Positions 46,298-55,741 of a stretch of DNA of 64,000 nucleotides are shown piece by piece. Made by a program: the position numbers and the translations under genes. The stretch is from the NCBI GenBank assembly GCA_003550275.1, contig QXCW01000002.1, positions 3,037,501 through 3,101,500 of the forward strand, written 5' to 3'. The notes beneath the pieces are model-generated. The model was not told where the DNA came from, did not search any database, and saw nothing but the letters and a program-made list of their open reading frames with translations. Each line of letters begins with the position of its first letter. Positions within the stretch are counted from its first letter, which is position 1. Source of the DNA: Flavobacteriaceae bacterium MAR_2010_72 (GTDB lineage Bacteria; Bacteroidota; Bacteroidia; Flavobacteriales; Flavobacteriaceae).

Positions 46298-47308
46298 ATG
46301 AAAAGACGAAACTTCATTAAAAACGCATCACTTACAGGCGTTGGATTGGCTGTTGGAAGTTCTCTAGCCAGTTGTGATGATCACTCTAAAGAAGAAAAAG
46401 CACTTGTAAACACTCCTCACAACTCTGAAAAAGGAAGCATCCCCTTGGTAATTGCAACTTGGAACGTAAAAAAATCCACATTAAAAGCCTGGGAAACTAT
46501 TCAAAATGGTGGCAGCGCTCTTGATGCTGTTGAGCAAGGTTGTCGAGTTGAAGAAGCTGATGAAACAGGCCAAACTGTAGGTAAAGGCGGCTTACCCGAC
46601 CGTGAAGGCAATGTCACTTTGGATGCGTGTGTAATGAACCAGCACGGTCATTGTGGTGCCGTGGTTTACCTAAAAGACATTACTCATGCTGTTTCTGTTG
46701 CAAGAAAGGTTATGGAAGACACGCCACACGTTATGCTTGCCGGCGATGGTGCTAAACAATTTGCGCTTTCTAAAGGATTTCAGCCAGAAAACTTACTTAC
46801 GGAAGCGTCAAAAGCAGCTTGGGAACAATGGAAAGTAGAAGCCAATTACAAACCCATAATAAACATTGAAAACCACGATACCATCGGGATGTTAGCCATT
46901 GACAGTAACGGTGACATTTCTGGCGCCTGCACTACCAGTGGTCTAGCTTATAAAATGGCTGGACGCGTTGGCGATTCTCCCATTATTGGATCTGGACTTT
47001 TTGTAGATAATGAAATTGGTGCTTGTGTTGCAACTGGTTTAGGCGAAGAAGTCGTTAAAACTGTTGGGAGTTTTTTGGTGGTTGAACTTATGCGTCAAGG
47101 AAAAACCCCTCAAGAAGCATGTGAAGAAGCTATTGGCAGGATTGTTAACAAGCCAAACAGCAACTACAAAGATTTTCAAGTTGGCTATATTGCTCTCAAT
47201 AAAAAAGGGGAAACAGGTTATTACTCGATTCATGAAGGCTTCAGTATGACCAAATATCAAGATGGTGTGAATGAACAACTTCAATCTGATTTTTTCAACA
47301 AGGCTTAA
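46298..47308 (+). CDS. Exported N4-(beta-N-acetylglucosaminyl)-L-asparaginase-like Ntn hydrolase
   Basis: A 336 aa member of the glycosylasparaginase/isoaspartyl peptidase family, which self-cleaves to expose a catalytic threonine. That residue is T195 in ENHDTIGMLA, with the downstream substrate site in GRVGDSPIIGSGLFVD and TGLGEE. The N-terminus MKRRNFIKNASLTGVG is a Tat-type signal followed by a lipobox ending at C26 (ASC), so a lipoprotein outside the cytoplasm is likely. The preference for HDTIG suggests the glycoasparagine branch. It overlaps the convergent aldehyde dehydrogenase by 4 bases. Confidence 0.88.
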   Translation: MKRRNFIKNASLTGVGLAVGSSLASCDDHSKEEKALVNTPHNSEKGSIPLVIATWNVKKSTLKAWETIQNGGSALDAVEQGCRVEEADETGQTVGKGGLPDREGNVTLDACVMNQHGHCGAVVYLKDITHAVSVARKVMEDTPHVMLAGDGAKQFALSKGFQPENLLTEASKAAWEQWKVEANYKPIINIENHDTIGMLAIDSNGDISGACTTSGLAYKMAGRVGDSPIIGSGLFVDNEIGACVATGLGEEVVKTVGSFLVVELMRQGKTPQEACEEAIGRIVNKPNSNYKDFQVGYIALNKKGETGYYSIHEGFSMTKYQDGVNEQLQSDFFNKA

Positions 47309-48717
47309 AACCACTTGATTGTTAAATCTGCTAGTTTTTGTTTAAACTTGGTGTAAGGCGGCAACAAAAGATTCAAAGGTCCAAACGTATGCCTTTTTAA
47401 AACAGCCCGGTGGTTTGAAAAATCCTGAAAACCAAAAAAACCATGAGTTTTACCAATACCACTCCCATTACTCCCACCGAAAGGAAGATCATGATTTGAA
47501 CCTTGTAAAGCATTTGTATTGATACACGTGCCACCAGCTCTAGTGGTATTGATGATTTTATCTATTGTTTTTTGATTTTGGCTATAAATATAAAGCGCTA
47601 AAGGTTTTTCCTTGCTGTTGATATATTGTATGACTTCATCTATCTCGTCAAATGTTTTAAGTGGCAAAATAGGGCCAAATACTTCTTCATTAGCAAGTTT
47701 AGTGTCTTCATTTAGGTAAGAAATCACTGTGGGCTCAATAAAATTATCGGTTGCATCATAGTTTCCTCCCAATTCTATTTTAGCTCCATGTTGTTTAGCA
47801 TCTTCTATATAGTCTGTTAATCTATTAAAATGTCTATCATTCACAATACGACTATAAGAAGCAGAAGCAGAAGCGTCTTTTGAATAGTAATAGATCACTT
47901 TCTCCTTGTAAGCTTTCATAAATTCATCCTTTTTGGAATTGTGAATCAAAACATAATCTGGAGCAATACAGGTTTGCCCATTGTTTAGATGCTTACCCCA
48001 AACCAAACTGTCTATAGCCTTTTTAATATTTGCTGTTTCATCAATAATTGTTGGTGATTTCCCTCCTAATTCTAATGTCACTGAAGTTAAATGCTTTGAA
48101 GCTGCAGCCATTACAATTTTTCCAACTGCTGAAGAGCCGGTAAAAAAGATATGGTTGAACGGCAATTTTAAAAGTTCTTGTGAGGTCTCAACATCGCCTT
48201 CAATCAAGGCAATTTCGTATTCATCAAACAAGTCGTTTATGATGGTTGCCATCACTTTAGAGGTGTTTGGAGTTAATTCTGATGGTTTTATAATTACCGT
48301 ATTTCCTGCTGCGATTGCAGAAACTAAAGGCGAAAAAGTAAGATTCAAGGGGTAATTCCAAGGCGAGATTATTAAACAAACACCTTTGGGCTCATATTTA
48401 TAATAGGATGATGTCCCTAGTAAGGCCAGAGGCGTTGGCACCTTTTGCCGTTTTAACCAATGACGTAAATTGGCCTTTGCATGCTTAATTTCCCTAACTA
48501 CCAAATAGATCTCAGTAAGGTCAGTTTCTATTTCCGGCTTCTTAAAATCAGCATACATTGCATCCCTAATAGCTTGTTTATAGGTGTATTGAATTGCCCG
48601 TTGAAGTGCATTCAACTTCTCAATACGCTGATTATAGCTGGTGTTTCCAACACTATACTGATGTTTTTGTTGCGCATTAAATAGCTCAAAATACCTGTTA
48701 TCCATAAAATCTGTCAT
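47305..48717 (-). CDS. Aldehyde dehydrogenase (NAD(P)+)
   Basis: A 470 aa aldehyde dehydrogenase of the shorter class 3-like group. The cofactor site is NYPLNLTFSPL and IIKPSELTPNTS, the general base Glu is in TLELGGKSPT, and the nucleophile Cys is in NNGQTCIAPD. A hydrophobic C-terminus (LLLPPYTKFKQKL) is typical of fatty or medium-chain aldehyde members, though the substrate is not determined. It has no operon partner and converges on the asparaginase gene. Confidence 0.92.
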   Translation of the reverse strand: MTDFMDNRYFELFNAQQKHQYSVGNTSYNQRIEKLNALQRAIQYTYKQAIRDAMYADFKKPEIETDLTEIYLVVREIKHAKANLRHWLKRQKVPTPLALLGTSSYYKYEPKGVCLIISPWNYPLNLTFSPLVSAIAAGNTVIIKPSELTPNTSKVMATIINDLFDEYEIALIEGDVETSQELLKLPFNHIFFTGSSAVGKIVMAAASKHLTSVTLELGGKSPTIIDETANIKKAIDSLVWGKHLNNGQTCIAPDYVLIHNSKKDEFMKAYKEKVIYYYSKDASASASYSRIVNDRHFNRLTDYIEDAKQHGAKIELGGNYDATDNFIEPTVISYLNEDTKLANEEVFGPILPLKTFDEIDEVIQYINSKEKPLALYIYSQNQKTIDKIINTTRAGGTCINTNALQGSNHDLPFGGSNGSGIGKTHGFFGFQDFSNHRAVLKRHTFGPLNLLLPPYTKFKQKLADLTIKWF

Positions 48718-48891
48718 TTAATCTATAGCGTATTTATTGGGCTTCAAGCCCATTTTGTGCATTTCATCGATGTTTTTTGTATCGGGTTTCATTTTATCCA
48801 TTTATCGGGGGTTTTCAACTAATTTATTCATTTAGACTGAAAATCGTCCGTTTCTTTGACATGTAATTAAACCCCAAATTTAGTTTAAGTC

Positions 48892-49155
48892 ATGAAAAAA
48901 GTTTTAATCATAGTAGCCTTTCTAACAGTTCCTTTTTTAACTGTTGCACAAAGTAACACACTTGTTAATGATGAAGTTGTTACAGTTGTTGCTAAAGATA
49001 CTGCTAAAACCGAAACTTCTACAAAACAATCAGCTACTTCTAAATTTAAAGCTGAAGCTGCTGACCTAAACTATAAAAAGAGTAATGATATTATCAGCAT
49101 CAAGGCTTACAGAAAAAGTCTTCAAATTAAAGTTGCTGAAATTAAACTTTGTTAA
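48892..49155 (+). CDS. Small exported protein of unknown function
   Basis: An 87 aa protein with a clear signal peptide (MKKVLIIVAFLTVPFLTVAQ, cleavage after residue 19 or 20). The mature 67 residues are polar, threonine- and lysine-rich at first (KDTAKTETSTKQSATSKFKAEAADL) and end in a basic helix with a final cysteine (KLC). I recognise no family. It is a single gene with its own terminator, so it is likely real; the 174 bases upstream hold a small TGGGC/GCCCA hairpin (48738-48752) and nothing else I can name. Confidence 0.65.
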   Translation: MKKVLIIVAFLTVPFLTVAQSNTLVNDEVVTVVAKDTAKTETSTKQSATSKFKAEAADLNYKKSNDIISIKAYRKSLQIKVAEIKLC

Positions 49156-49182
49156 TCACCAATAATAACACTATATATTTAG

Positions 49183-49211
49183 ATCCGAAGTTAATTGCTT
49201 CGGATTTTTTT
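49183..49211 (+). terminator. Intrinsic terminator after the small exported protein
   Basis: Perfect 8-bp stem ATCCGAAG / CTTCGGAT with a 7-base loop, followed by a run of T on the plus strand, 28 bases after the stop codon. Confidence 0.9.
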
Positions 49212-49257
49212 ATCCTATAAACTCAAGTTCAAGTTTCAATTCACTCATAAGTTTTTG

Positions 49258-49265
49258 TAGATTTG
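49258..49265 (+). promoter_or_regulatory. Promoter -7 element of polA
   Basis: TAGATTTG matches TAnnTTTG, 22 bases before the polA ATG and after the preceding terminator. The -33 region reads TTTC rather than TTTG. Confidence 0.6.
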
Positions 49266-49287
49266 ATGTTCTTACAAAAACAATACA

Positions 49288-52149
49288 ATGTCTGAACAAA
49301 AACGTCTTTTTCTAGTTGATGCCTACGCCCTTATTTTCCGTGGCTATTATGCCTTTATAAAAAACCCAAGAGTTAATTCAAAAGGGGTTGACACATCGGC
49401 AATTTTAGGATTTATGAATTCGTTATTGGACGTCATTAAACGTGAACGTCCTGACCATTTGGCGGTTTGTTTTGATCAAGGTGGAAGTTCTGACCGGGTT
49501 GAGATGTATGCTGAATATAAGGCCAATCGTGATGAAACTCCAGAAGCCATAAAAGTTGCAGTACCTTACATTCAGGCTATTTTAAAGGCGATGCATATCC
49601 CTATAATGGTGAAAGAAGGCTATGAAGCCGATGATGTCATCGGAACCCTCTCCAAACAAGCAGAACTCCAGGGCTATAAAACCTTTATGGTTACACCTGA
49701 CAAAGACTTTGCACAATTAGTGTCAGACAACATCTTTATGTATCGCCCAAAATCATTTGGTGGTGGTTATGAAACCTGGGGCATTCCAGAAGTGCAACAA
49801 AAGTTTGAAGTGGAACGCCCAGAACAGGTTATTGACTTTTTAGGCATGATGGGAGATTCTAGCGATAATATTCCTGGTTTACCTGGTGTTGGTGAAAAAA
49901 CGGCTAAAAAGTTTATTCAGGAATATGGTAGTATGGAAAATCTTCTGGCGAACACCCATGAACTAAAGGGTAAAATGAAAGAAAAAGTAGAAGCCTCAAA
50001 AGAGCTTGGATTACTTTCAAAAGAACTCGCCAGGATTATGCTAGATGTTCCTGTTGAATTTTGTGAAAAGGATTTTGAAATGTCTGAACCCGATGTTGAG
50101 GCAGTAACCAATATCTTTCAAGACTTGGAATTCAGACGATTAACCGAAAACTTTTTAAAAACCTTTAGTGCCGAAGTCGAATCATCCACGAATACTACAG
50201 CGAAGACTTCTAACACCAACGCAGATGCTACACCAACGCCTTCAAAAAAGAAGGCGACAGATGCCGGGGCAGGTCAATTTTCACTTTTTGGTGGCGAGGA
50301 AGATGATGAGAGCACCTCTACTATAGCATATACTAGAAAAACAGCGTCAACGACTCCGCATTTTTACCAAAGTGTAGCATCTGGGATGGCAACCAAACTG
50401 TTTGTTAAAACTTTAATGGCTCAAACTTCTGTATGTTTTGACACAGAAACTACTAGTCTTAACCCATTAACTGCAGAATTGGTTGGTATTGCTTTTTCTT
50501 GGGAAGCTGGTAAAGGATTTTACATCCCATTTCCTGAAAATCGTGAAGAAGCACAAAATATAATTGAATTGCTACGCCCTTTCTTTGAAAATGAATCTAT
50601 AGAAAAGATTGGCCAAAATTTGAAATATGACATTAAGGTTTTGGCCAAATACAATATAGTCGTTAAAGGCAAACTGTTTGACACCATGTTAGCACATTAC
50701 CTTATCAATCCAGATATGCGACATAATATGGATGTATTAGCCGAAACCTATTTGAATTATACACCCATTTCAATAGAATCTTTAATTGGTAAAAAAGGAA
50801 AGAATCAATTGTCAATGCGAGATGTACCGTTAGAACAACAGACCGAATACGCTGTTGAAGATGCCGATATTACCTTACAGTTAAAGGAACATTTTCAAAC
50901 CGAACTTGGTGAAGCTAATACCCAAACCCTTTTTGATAAGATTGAAATTCCTTTGTTGCGCGTGCTGGCCAGCATGGAACTGGAGGGCATTAACCTAGAT
51001 AAGGACTTTCTGTATTCACTTTCTGAACAGCTTGATGCAGACATCAAATCTTTGGAAAGGAACATTTATGAGGCAGCTGGAGAAGAATTCAATATAGCTT
51101 CGCCAAAGCAATTGGGCGATATTTTATTTGATAAACTGAAACTAGTAGACAAGCCAAAGAAAACAAAAACAGGTCAGTATGCCACCTCTGAAGACATTTT
51201 AAGCTACTTGGCTAAAGATCATGACATCATCCAGCACATTTTAGATTTCCGTGGCTTAAGTAAGCTTAAAAGCACATATGTTGATGCACTACCCTTGCAA
51301 GTTGAACCTTCAACTGGCCGTGTGCATACCGATTATATGCAAACAGTTGCTGCTACAGGCCGCTTGAGCAGCAACAATCCCAACCTTCAAAATATTCCTA
51401 TTCGTACCGAACGCGGACGACAGGTGCGTAAAGCATTTATTCCGCGGAATGAAGACTACAGCTTATTAGCTGCTGATTATTCACAAATAGAACTGCGTAT
51501 CATTGCTGCTTTAAGCGAAGAAGAAACTATGATTGAAGCTTTTAAAAATGGCGAAGATATTCATGCTTCAACTGCTTCAAAAGTATTCAATGTGCCTATT
51601 AATGACGTTACGCGTGAACAACGAAGCAATGCTAAAACCGTAAATTTTGGGATTATTTATGGCGTTTCTGCCTTCGGCTTAAGCAACCAAACTGACCTAT
51701 CCAGAGGAGAAGCCAAAGAGCTAATCGACACCTATTATACCACCTATCCAAAATTGCGCAACTTCATTAGTGAGCAGGTTGATTTTGCAAGGGAAAATGG
51801 CTATGTGCAAACCGTTTTAGGTCGCCGTAGATACTTAAAGGATATTAATTCAAGAAATGCTGTGGTACGCGGTGCAGCAGAACGAAATGCCGTGAATGCG
51901 CCCATACAAGGAAGTGCAGCCGATATTATTAAAATTGCAATGATCAATATTCACAACAAATTTACAGAAGGAAATTATAAGACTAAAATGCTATTGCAAG
52001 TACATGATGAATTAGTATTTGATGTGTTCAAGCCAGAACTTGAAACCATCAAAACTTTAGTCAAAAAAGAAATGGAAAATGCCTATAAGCTGAAAGTGCC
52101 TTTGGATGTAGATTTGGACATTGGTGACAACTGGCTTGAAGCGCATTAA
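49288..52149 (+). CDS. polA: DNA polymerase I
   Basis: Repairs DNA and removes Okazaki primers. The 953 aa protein has all three domains: 5'-3' exonuclease (about 1-290, with YEADDVIGTL and GDSSDNIPGLPGVGEKTA), 3'-5' exonuclease (about 355-545) and polymerase (about 570-953). The proofreading acidic residues are kept (D385 and E387 in CFDTETT, and YAVEDAD), unlike many Gram-positive enzymes. Polymerase motifs A (D730 in DYSQIELR), B (RSNAKTVNFGIIYG) and C (HDELVF, D907) are intact. A low-complexity linker lies between the first two domains. Confidence 0.97.
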   Translation: MSEQKRLFLVDAYALIFRGYYAFIKNPRVNSKGVDTSAILGFMNSLLDVIKRERPDHLAVCFDQGGSSDRVEMYAEYKANRDETPEAIKVAVPYIQAILKAMHIPIMVKEGYEADDVIGTLSKQAELQGYKTFMVTPDKDFAQLVSDNIFMYRPKSFGGGYETWGIPEVQQKFEVERPEQVIDFLGMMGDSSDNIPGLPGVGEKTAKKFIQEYGSMENLLANTHELKGKMKEKVEASKELGLLSKELARIMLDVPVEFCEKDFEMSEPDVEAVTNIFQDLEFRRLTENFLKTFSAEVESSTNTTAKTSNTNADATPTPSKKKATDAGAGQFSLFGGEEDDESTSTIAYTRKTASTTPHFYQSVASGMATKLFVKTLMAQTSVCFDTETTSLNPLTAELVGIAFSWEAGKGFYIPFPENREEAQNIIELLRPFFENESIEKIGQNLKYDIKVLAKYNIVVKGKLFDTMLAHYLINPDMRHNMDVLAETYLNYTPISIESLIGKKGKNQLSMRDVPLEQQTEYAVEDADITLQLKEHFQTELGEANTQTLFDKIEIPLLRVLASMELEGINLDKDFLYSLSEQLDADIKSLERNIYEAAGEEFNIASPKQLGDILFDKLKLVDKPKKTKTGQYATSEDILSYLAKDHDIIQHILDFRGLSKLKSTYVDALPLQVEPSTGRVHTDYMQTVAATGRLSSNNPNLQNIPIRTERGRQVRKAFIPRNEDYSLLAADYSQIELRIIAALSEEETMIEAFKNGEDIHASTASKVFNVPINDVTREQRSNAKTVNFGIIYGVSAFGLSNQTDLSRGEAKELIDTYYTTYPKLRNFISEQVDFARENGYVQTVLGRRRYLKDINSRNAVVRGAAERNAVNAPIQGSAADIIKIAMINIHNKFTEGNYKTKMLLQVHDELVFDVFKPELETIKTLVKKEMENAYKLKVPLDVDLDIGDNWLEAH

Positions 52150-52193
52150 CTTTTTATGTCAATCATTTTGAATCTTTCTAACTCCTTTTTCAT

Positions 52194-53183
52194 TTGAAGC
52201 TTTTTCCATTGGGTCATTTCCAAGAAACCTTAAAGATTAATAATCTGAATACGACTTTTTGGTTTTGGTTCTTAACATTTTGTATAATTTATCCTCTTAA
52301 TGCACAAGACCATAATTTATTTTCAACAAATAAGGATGAGATACGCCACCAAATAAGCTTTAGGCATGACAATGATTTCTTAACCTTTACCGACTACTAT
52401 TACAGTTCTGGATTGTTTTTGTCATATGACAAAGTTTTAAGTAATGGTCTGTTTAATTCAGGACATGAACAACTGGGTTTTGCCTTAACGCAGGAGATCT
52501 ACACGCCTTCACGATTAACCACAACCAATTTGGTAGAAATGGATCGACCTTATGCTGGTTTTATGGCTTTGAGCCTAGGGTGGTCTCTGGCAACAAACAC
52601 TCATTTTTTTGAAGCACAATTAAGTTTGGGGTTGGCTGGAAAGGCTTCTGGCGCGGGTGCTTTCCACCGTTGGTATCACAATGCATTGGATGTTCCAGGG
52701 TTACCGACATGGGCCCATGAACTCGAAAACAAGGTCCACTCTAATCTTTATTTTAAATATGCTTATGAGTTACAATTGGCACCAAATAATTTCAGTGTTC
52801 ATTTAGCGCTTAACCCCGAAGTGGCTGTCGGTACAAAATCTATTTATGCGCAGCCTGAATTATTGATGCATTTTGGAAAACGAAATGCTATGAATTACAG
52901 CATGGCATATAACAGGATTAAATCGATTGAAGATGAGCTGTTTTTCACATTAAGAGCAGGGTATAGATTTGTTAATCACAATGCCATGTTAGAAGGACAT
53001 TTATTAGGAGATAGCTCCGTGTTTTTAGTTGAGCCAGACAACGGCTATCTATTTGGTGGTTTTGATCTTAAACATCGTTCTCGTCAAAACGCATATTGGT
53101 TTGGTTTATATTTTAATCAGGCTGAAACCAAAGACACCAAAGGGCATAGTTATATTATGCTTTCCTACGCACGTCGTTTTTAA
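52194..53183 (+). CDS. LpxR-like outer-membrane lipid A deacylase family protein
   Basis: A 329 aa protein with a signal-like helix (about 21-37, ending NAQ) and an outer-membrane barrel. The LpxR/DUF2219 signature is seen as FRHDNDFLTFTDYYYSSG at the barrel start, and a later His in HRWYHN. LpxR removes the 3' acyloxyacyl chain of lipid A in other bacteria; activity here is inferred. The frame opens with TTG at 52194, and no ATG exists until about residue 115, so the start is unsure. It begins 44 bases after polA. Confidence 0.75.
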   Translation: MKLFPLGHFQETLKINNLNTTFWFWFLTFCIIYPLNAQDHNLFSTNKDEIRHQISFRHDNDFLTFTDYYYSSGLFLSYDKVLSNGLFNSGHEQLGFALTQEIYTPSRLTTTNLVEMDRPYAGFMALSLGWSLATNTHFFEAQLSLGLAGKASGAGAFHRWYHNALDVPGLPTWAHELENKVHSNLYFKYAYELQLAPNNFSVHLALNPEVAVGTKSIYAQPELLMHFGKRNAMNYSMAYNRIKSIEDELFFTLRAGYRFVNHNAMLEGHLLGDSSVFLVEPDNGYLFGGFDLKHRSRQNAYWFGLYFNQAETKDTKGHSYIMLSYARRF

Positions 53184-53260
53184 GTTCAATTTCTTTTACT
53201 AAATTAGAAATTCCTAATTTAATCATAAGCAGATTCGTTTAAACCAAAATTCTACTTAAA

Positions 53261-53818
53261 ATGAATAACGCATTATCTTCAAAGCAACGTGAAGAATTAC
53301 TTCAAACCTTAAAACTTCGTTTTGAAACACATATGCATCGTCATAAACAAATTAATTGGACTGATATCCAAACAAGATTACAGGCGAATATGGATAAGCT
53401 ATGGTCGCTTCAAGAAATGGAGCGAACTGGCGGTGAGCCTGATGTTGTTGATTATGATAAAGAAACGGGCTCCTACATATTTTATGATTGTTCCGCCGAA
53501 AGTCCCAAAGGGCGAAGAAGTTTATGTTATGATAAACAAGCTCAAGATTCGAGAAAGAAATTCAAACCAAAAAATAACGCAATGGACATGGCAAAAGCTA
53601 TGGGTATTGAATTATTAACTGAAGAACACTATAGAAAACTTCAAAATCTTGAAAAGGTAGATACCAAAACGTCAAGTTGGCTAAAAACCCCTGAAAAGAT
53701 AAGAACGCTTGGCGGAGCAATATTTGGAGATTTTAGATTTGGACAGGTTTTTATTTATCACAACGGTGCCGAATCTTATTATGCAGGAAGAGGGTTTAGA
53801 TGTTCATTAAAAATCTGA
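53261..53818 (+). CDS. DUF4256 family protein
   Basis: A 185 aa cytoplasmic protein that matches DUF4256 by eye: start SSKQREELLQTLKLRFETHM, centre GGEPDVVDYDKETGSYIFYDCSAESPKGRRSLCYD, and the end FGQVFIYHNGAESYYAGRGFR. No catalytic motif is known for the family. It is a single gene after an inverted repeat TAAATTAG/CTAATTTA (53200-53221). The 204 bases downstream to the oxidoreductase hold no feature I can support. Confidence 0.8.
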   Translation: MNNALSSKQREELLQTLKLRFETHMHRHKQINWTDIQTRLQANMDKLWSLQEMERTGGEPDVVDYDKETGSYIFYDCSAESPKGRRSLCYDKQAQDSRKKFKPKNNAMDMAKAMGIELLTEEHYRKLQNLEKVDTKTSSWLKTPEKIRTLGGAIFGDFRFGQVFIYHNGAESYYAGRGFRCSLKI

Positions 53819-54022
53819 CATTCTCCCAAAGTCTATATGCTAATGGCAGACTTAAAAAAATTTCATTTATATTTAAGACTCATTAATCAAAAACATAAAT
53901 CACGTGAAATTCACCTTCCTTCCTAACTTATACTGCTAACATTTTTGTTGTAAGTTTTTTTGCAAATAAATTGTATTTTTAACCAAACGTATAATTCCTA
54001 TTACATTACAAACTAACTATCC

Positions 54023-55741
54023 ATGCAAATTATAGAATCCCAAACCATTTATGATGTTATCATTGTTGGTTCTGGTGCTGGTGGCGGTATGGCCACCAAA
54101 GTACTTTCAGAAGCTGGGCTTAAAGTGGCCGTCATTGAAGCTGGCCCTTATTTTGATCCTGCCAATCCCGAACAACGCACACAATTTAAATGGCCTTACG
54201 AGTCTCCTAGACGCGGTGCTGGCACACAACGTCCATTTGGTGAATTCGATATGGCTTACGGCGGTTGGGAAATTGAAGGCGAGCCTTATACTAACATAGG
54301 TGACACCAAATTTGATTGGTTCCGTTCCCGTATGTTAGGCGGCCGCACTAATCACTGGGGGCGTATTTCACTTCGTTTTGGTCCAAACGATTTTAAGAGT
54401 AAAGATCGTGATGGTTTAGGTGACAATTGGCCTATTGGTTATGAAGATGTAAAACCCTATTATGACAAAGTCGATAAACTTATAGGAGTATTTGGTAGTA
54501 ATGAAAAACGATACAATGATCCAGACGGCTATTTTTTACCCGCTCCAAAACCACGTTTACACGAACTCTATTATATAAATGGTGCTAAAAAATCTAATGT
54601 AGATGTAATCCCTTCGCGATTATCTATAGTTACTAAAAAAATAAATAACGATAGAGGCGTATGTTTCTATTGTGGGCAATGTTCAAGAAGCTGTTCTATC
54701 TATGCCGATTTTTCCTCTGGTTCTTGTTTGATTTTTCCAGCTCAAAAAAATGGGGGTCAAATCGATTTGTTTGTGAACAGTATGGTAAGTGAAGTCACAC
54801 TCGACGGCAGCGGAAAAGCTAACGGTGTAAAATACATCAACAAGGATGATCGACAACAGTATGCTTTAAAGAGTAAAATTGTAGTTCTCGCGGCATCGGC
54901 GTGTAGTTCAGCCAGAATTTTATTGAATTCCAAAAGTGAAAAACATCCAAACGGATTGGGAAATAGCAGCGGTTTAATTGGCAAGTACTTACATGATTCT
55001 ACAGGATCTGATCGTGCCTTTTTTATACCAGAACTCATGAACCGTAAGCGCTATAATGAAGATGGTGTTGGTGGATTGCATGTGTATTCTCCTTGGTGGC
55101 TTGATAATAAAAAATTAGATTTTCCTCGTGGTTACCACATAGAAGTTTGGGGAGGCATGGGAATGCCTGGCTATGGTACTGGATTCAATCCGAACTCCTT
55201 AAACGAACATTTAGGGCTCACAGTAGGAGGTTACGGTAACAGTTTAAGAGAAGATGTTAAAAAATTCTATGGCTCGGTTATGGGGGTTTCAGGAAGAGGT
55301 GAATCTATCGCCCGAATTGATAACTACTGCGAAATCGACCCAACGAAGGTTGATGAATTTGGTATCCCAGTATTACGATTTCATTATAAATGGTCAGATT
55401 TTGAACGTAAGCAAGCCAAACACATGCATGAAACTTTTGAAGAAATTGGTCATAATATGGGTGGTGTTGCTTTAGGGACTAAACCTACGAAAGAACAAAA
55501 TTATGGGCTACATAATCCTGGACGGATCATCCATGAAGTTGGCACAACCCGAATGGGCAGTGATCCTAAAACCTCTGTAGTAAATGAATTTGAACAACTC
55601 CATGATGTTAACAACGTTTTTGTAGTTGATGCTGGCCCCTTTGTTTCGCAAGCCGATAAAAATCCGACTTGGACTATTTTGGCTTTAGCTTGGCGAACTT
55701 CAGATTATATTATTCAAGAATTTAAGAAACAAAACTTTTAA
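54023..55741 (+). CDS. GMC family FAD-dependent oxidoreductase with cysteine cluster
   Basis: A 572 aa flavoprotein dehydrogenase. FAD binds at the N-terminal VGSGAGGGMATKVL with IEAGP, and the GMC C-terminal domain is present (VGTTRMGSDPKT, VFVVDAGPFVSQADKNPTWTILALAWR). A cysteine cluster C214/C217/C220/C224 (CFYCGQCSRSC) recalls the 3Fe-4S site of membrane-bound fructose and glucose dehydrogenases. It is followed directly by a gluconate 2-dehydrogenase subunit 3-like gene, so the two probably form a sugar or polyol dehydrogenase. No cytochrome subunit is nearby. The substrate is unknown. Confidence 0.9.
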   Translation: MQIIESQTIYDVIIVGSGAGGGMATKVLSEAGLKVAVIEAGPYFDPANPEQRTQFKWPYESPRRGAGTQRPFGEFDMAYGGWEIEGEPYTNIGDTKFDWFRSRMLGGRTNHWGRISLRFGPNDFKSKDRDGLGDNWPIGYEDVKPYYDKVDKLIGVFGSNEKRYNDPDGYFLPAPKPRLHELYYINGAKKSNVDVIPSRLSIVTKKINNDRGVCFYCGQCSRSCSIYADFSSGSCLIFPAQKNGGQIDLFVNSMVSEVTLDGSGKANGVKYINKDDRQQYALKSKIVVLAASACSSARILLNSKSEKHPNGLGNSSGLIGKYLHDSTGSDRAFFIPELMNRKRYNEDGVGGLHVYSPWWLDNKKLDFPRGYHIEVWGGMGMPGYGTGFNPNSLNEHLGLTVGGYGNSLREDVKKFYGSVMGVSGRGESIARIDNYCEIDPTKVDEFGIPVLRFHYKWSDFERKQAKHMHETFEEIGHNMGGVALGTKPTKEQNYGLHNPGRIIHEVGTTRMGSDPKTSVVNEFEQLHDVNNVFVVDAGPFVSQADKNPTWTILALAWRTSDYIIQEFKKQNF

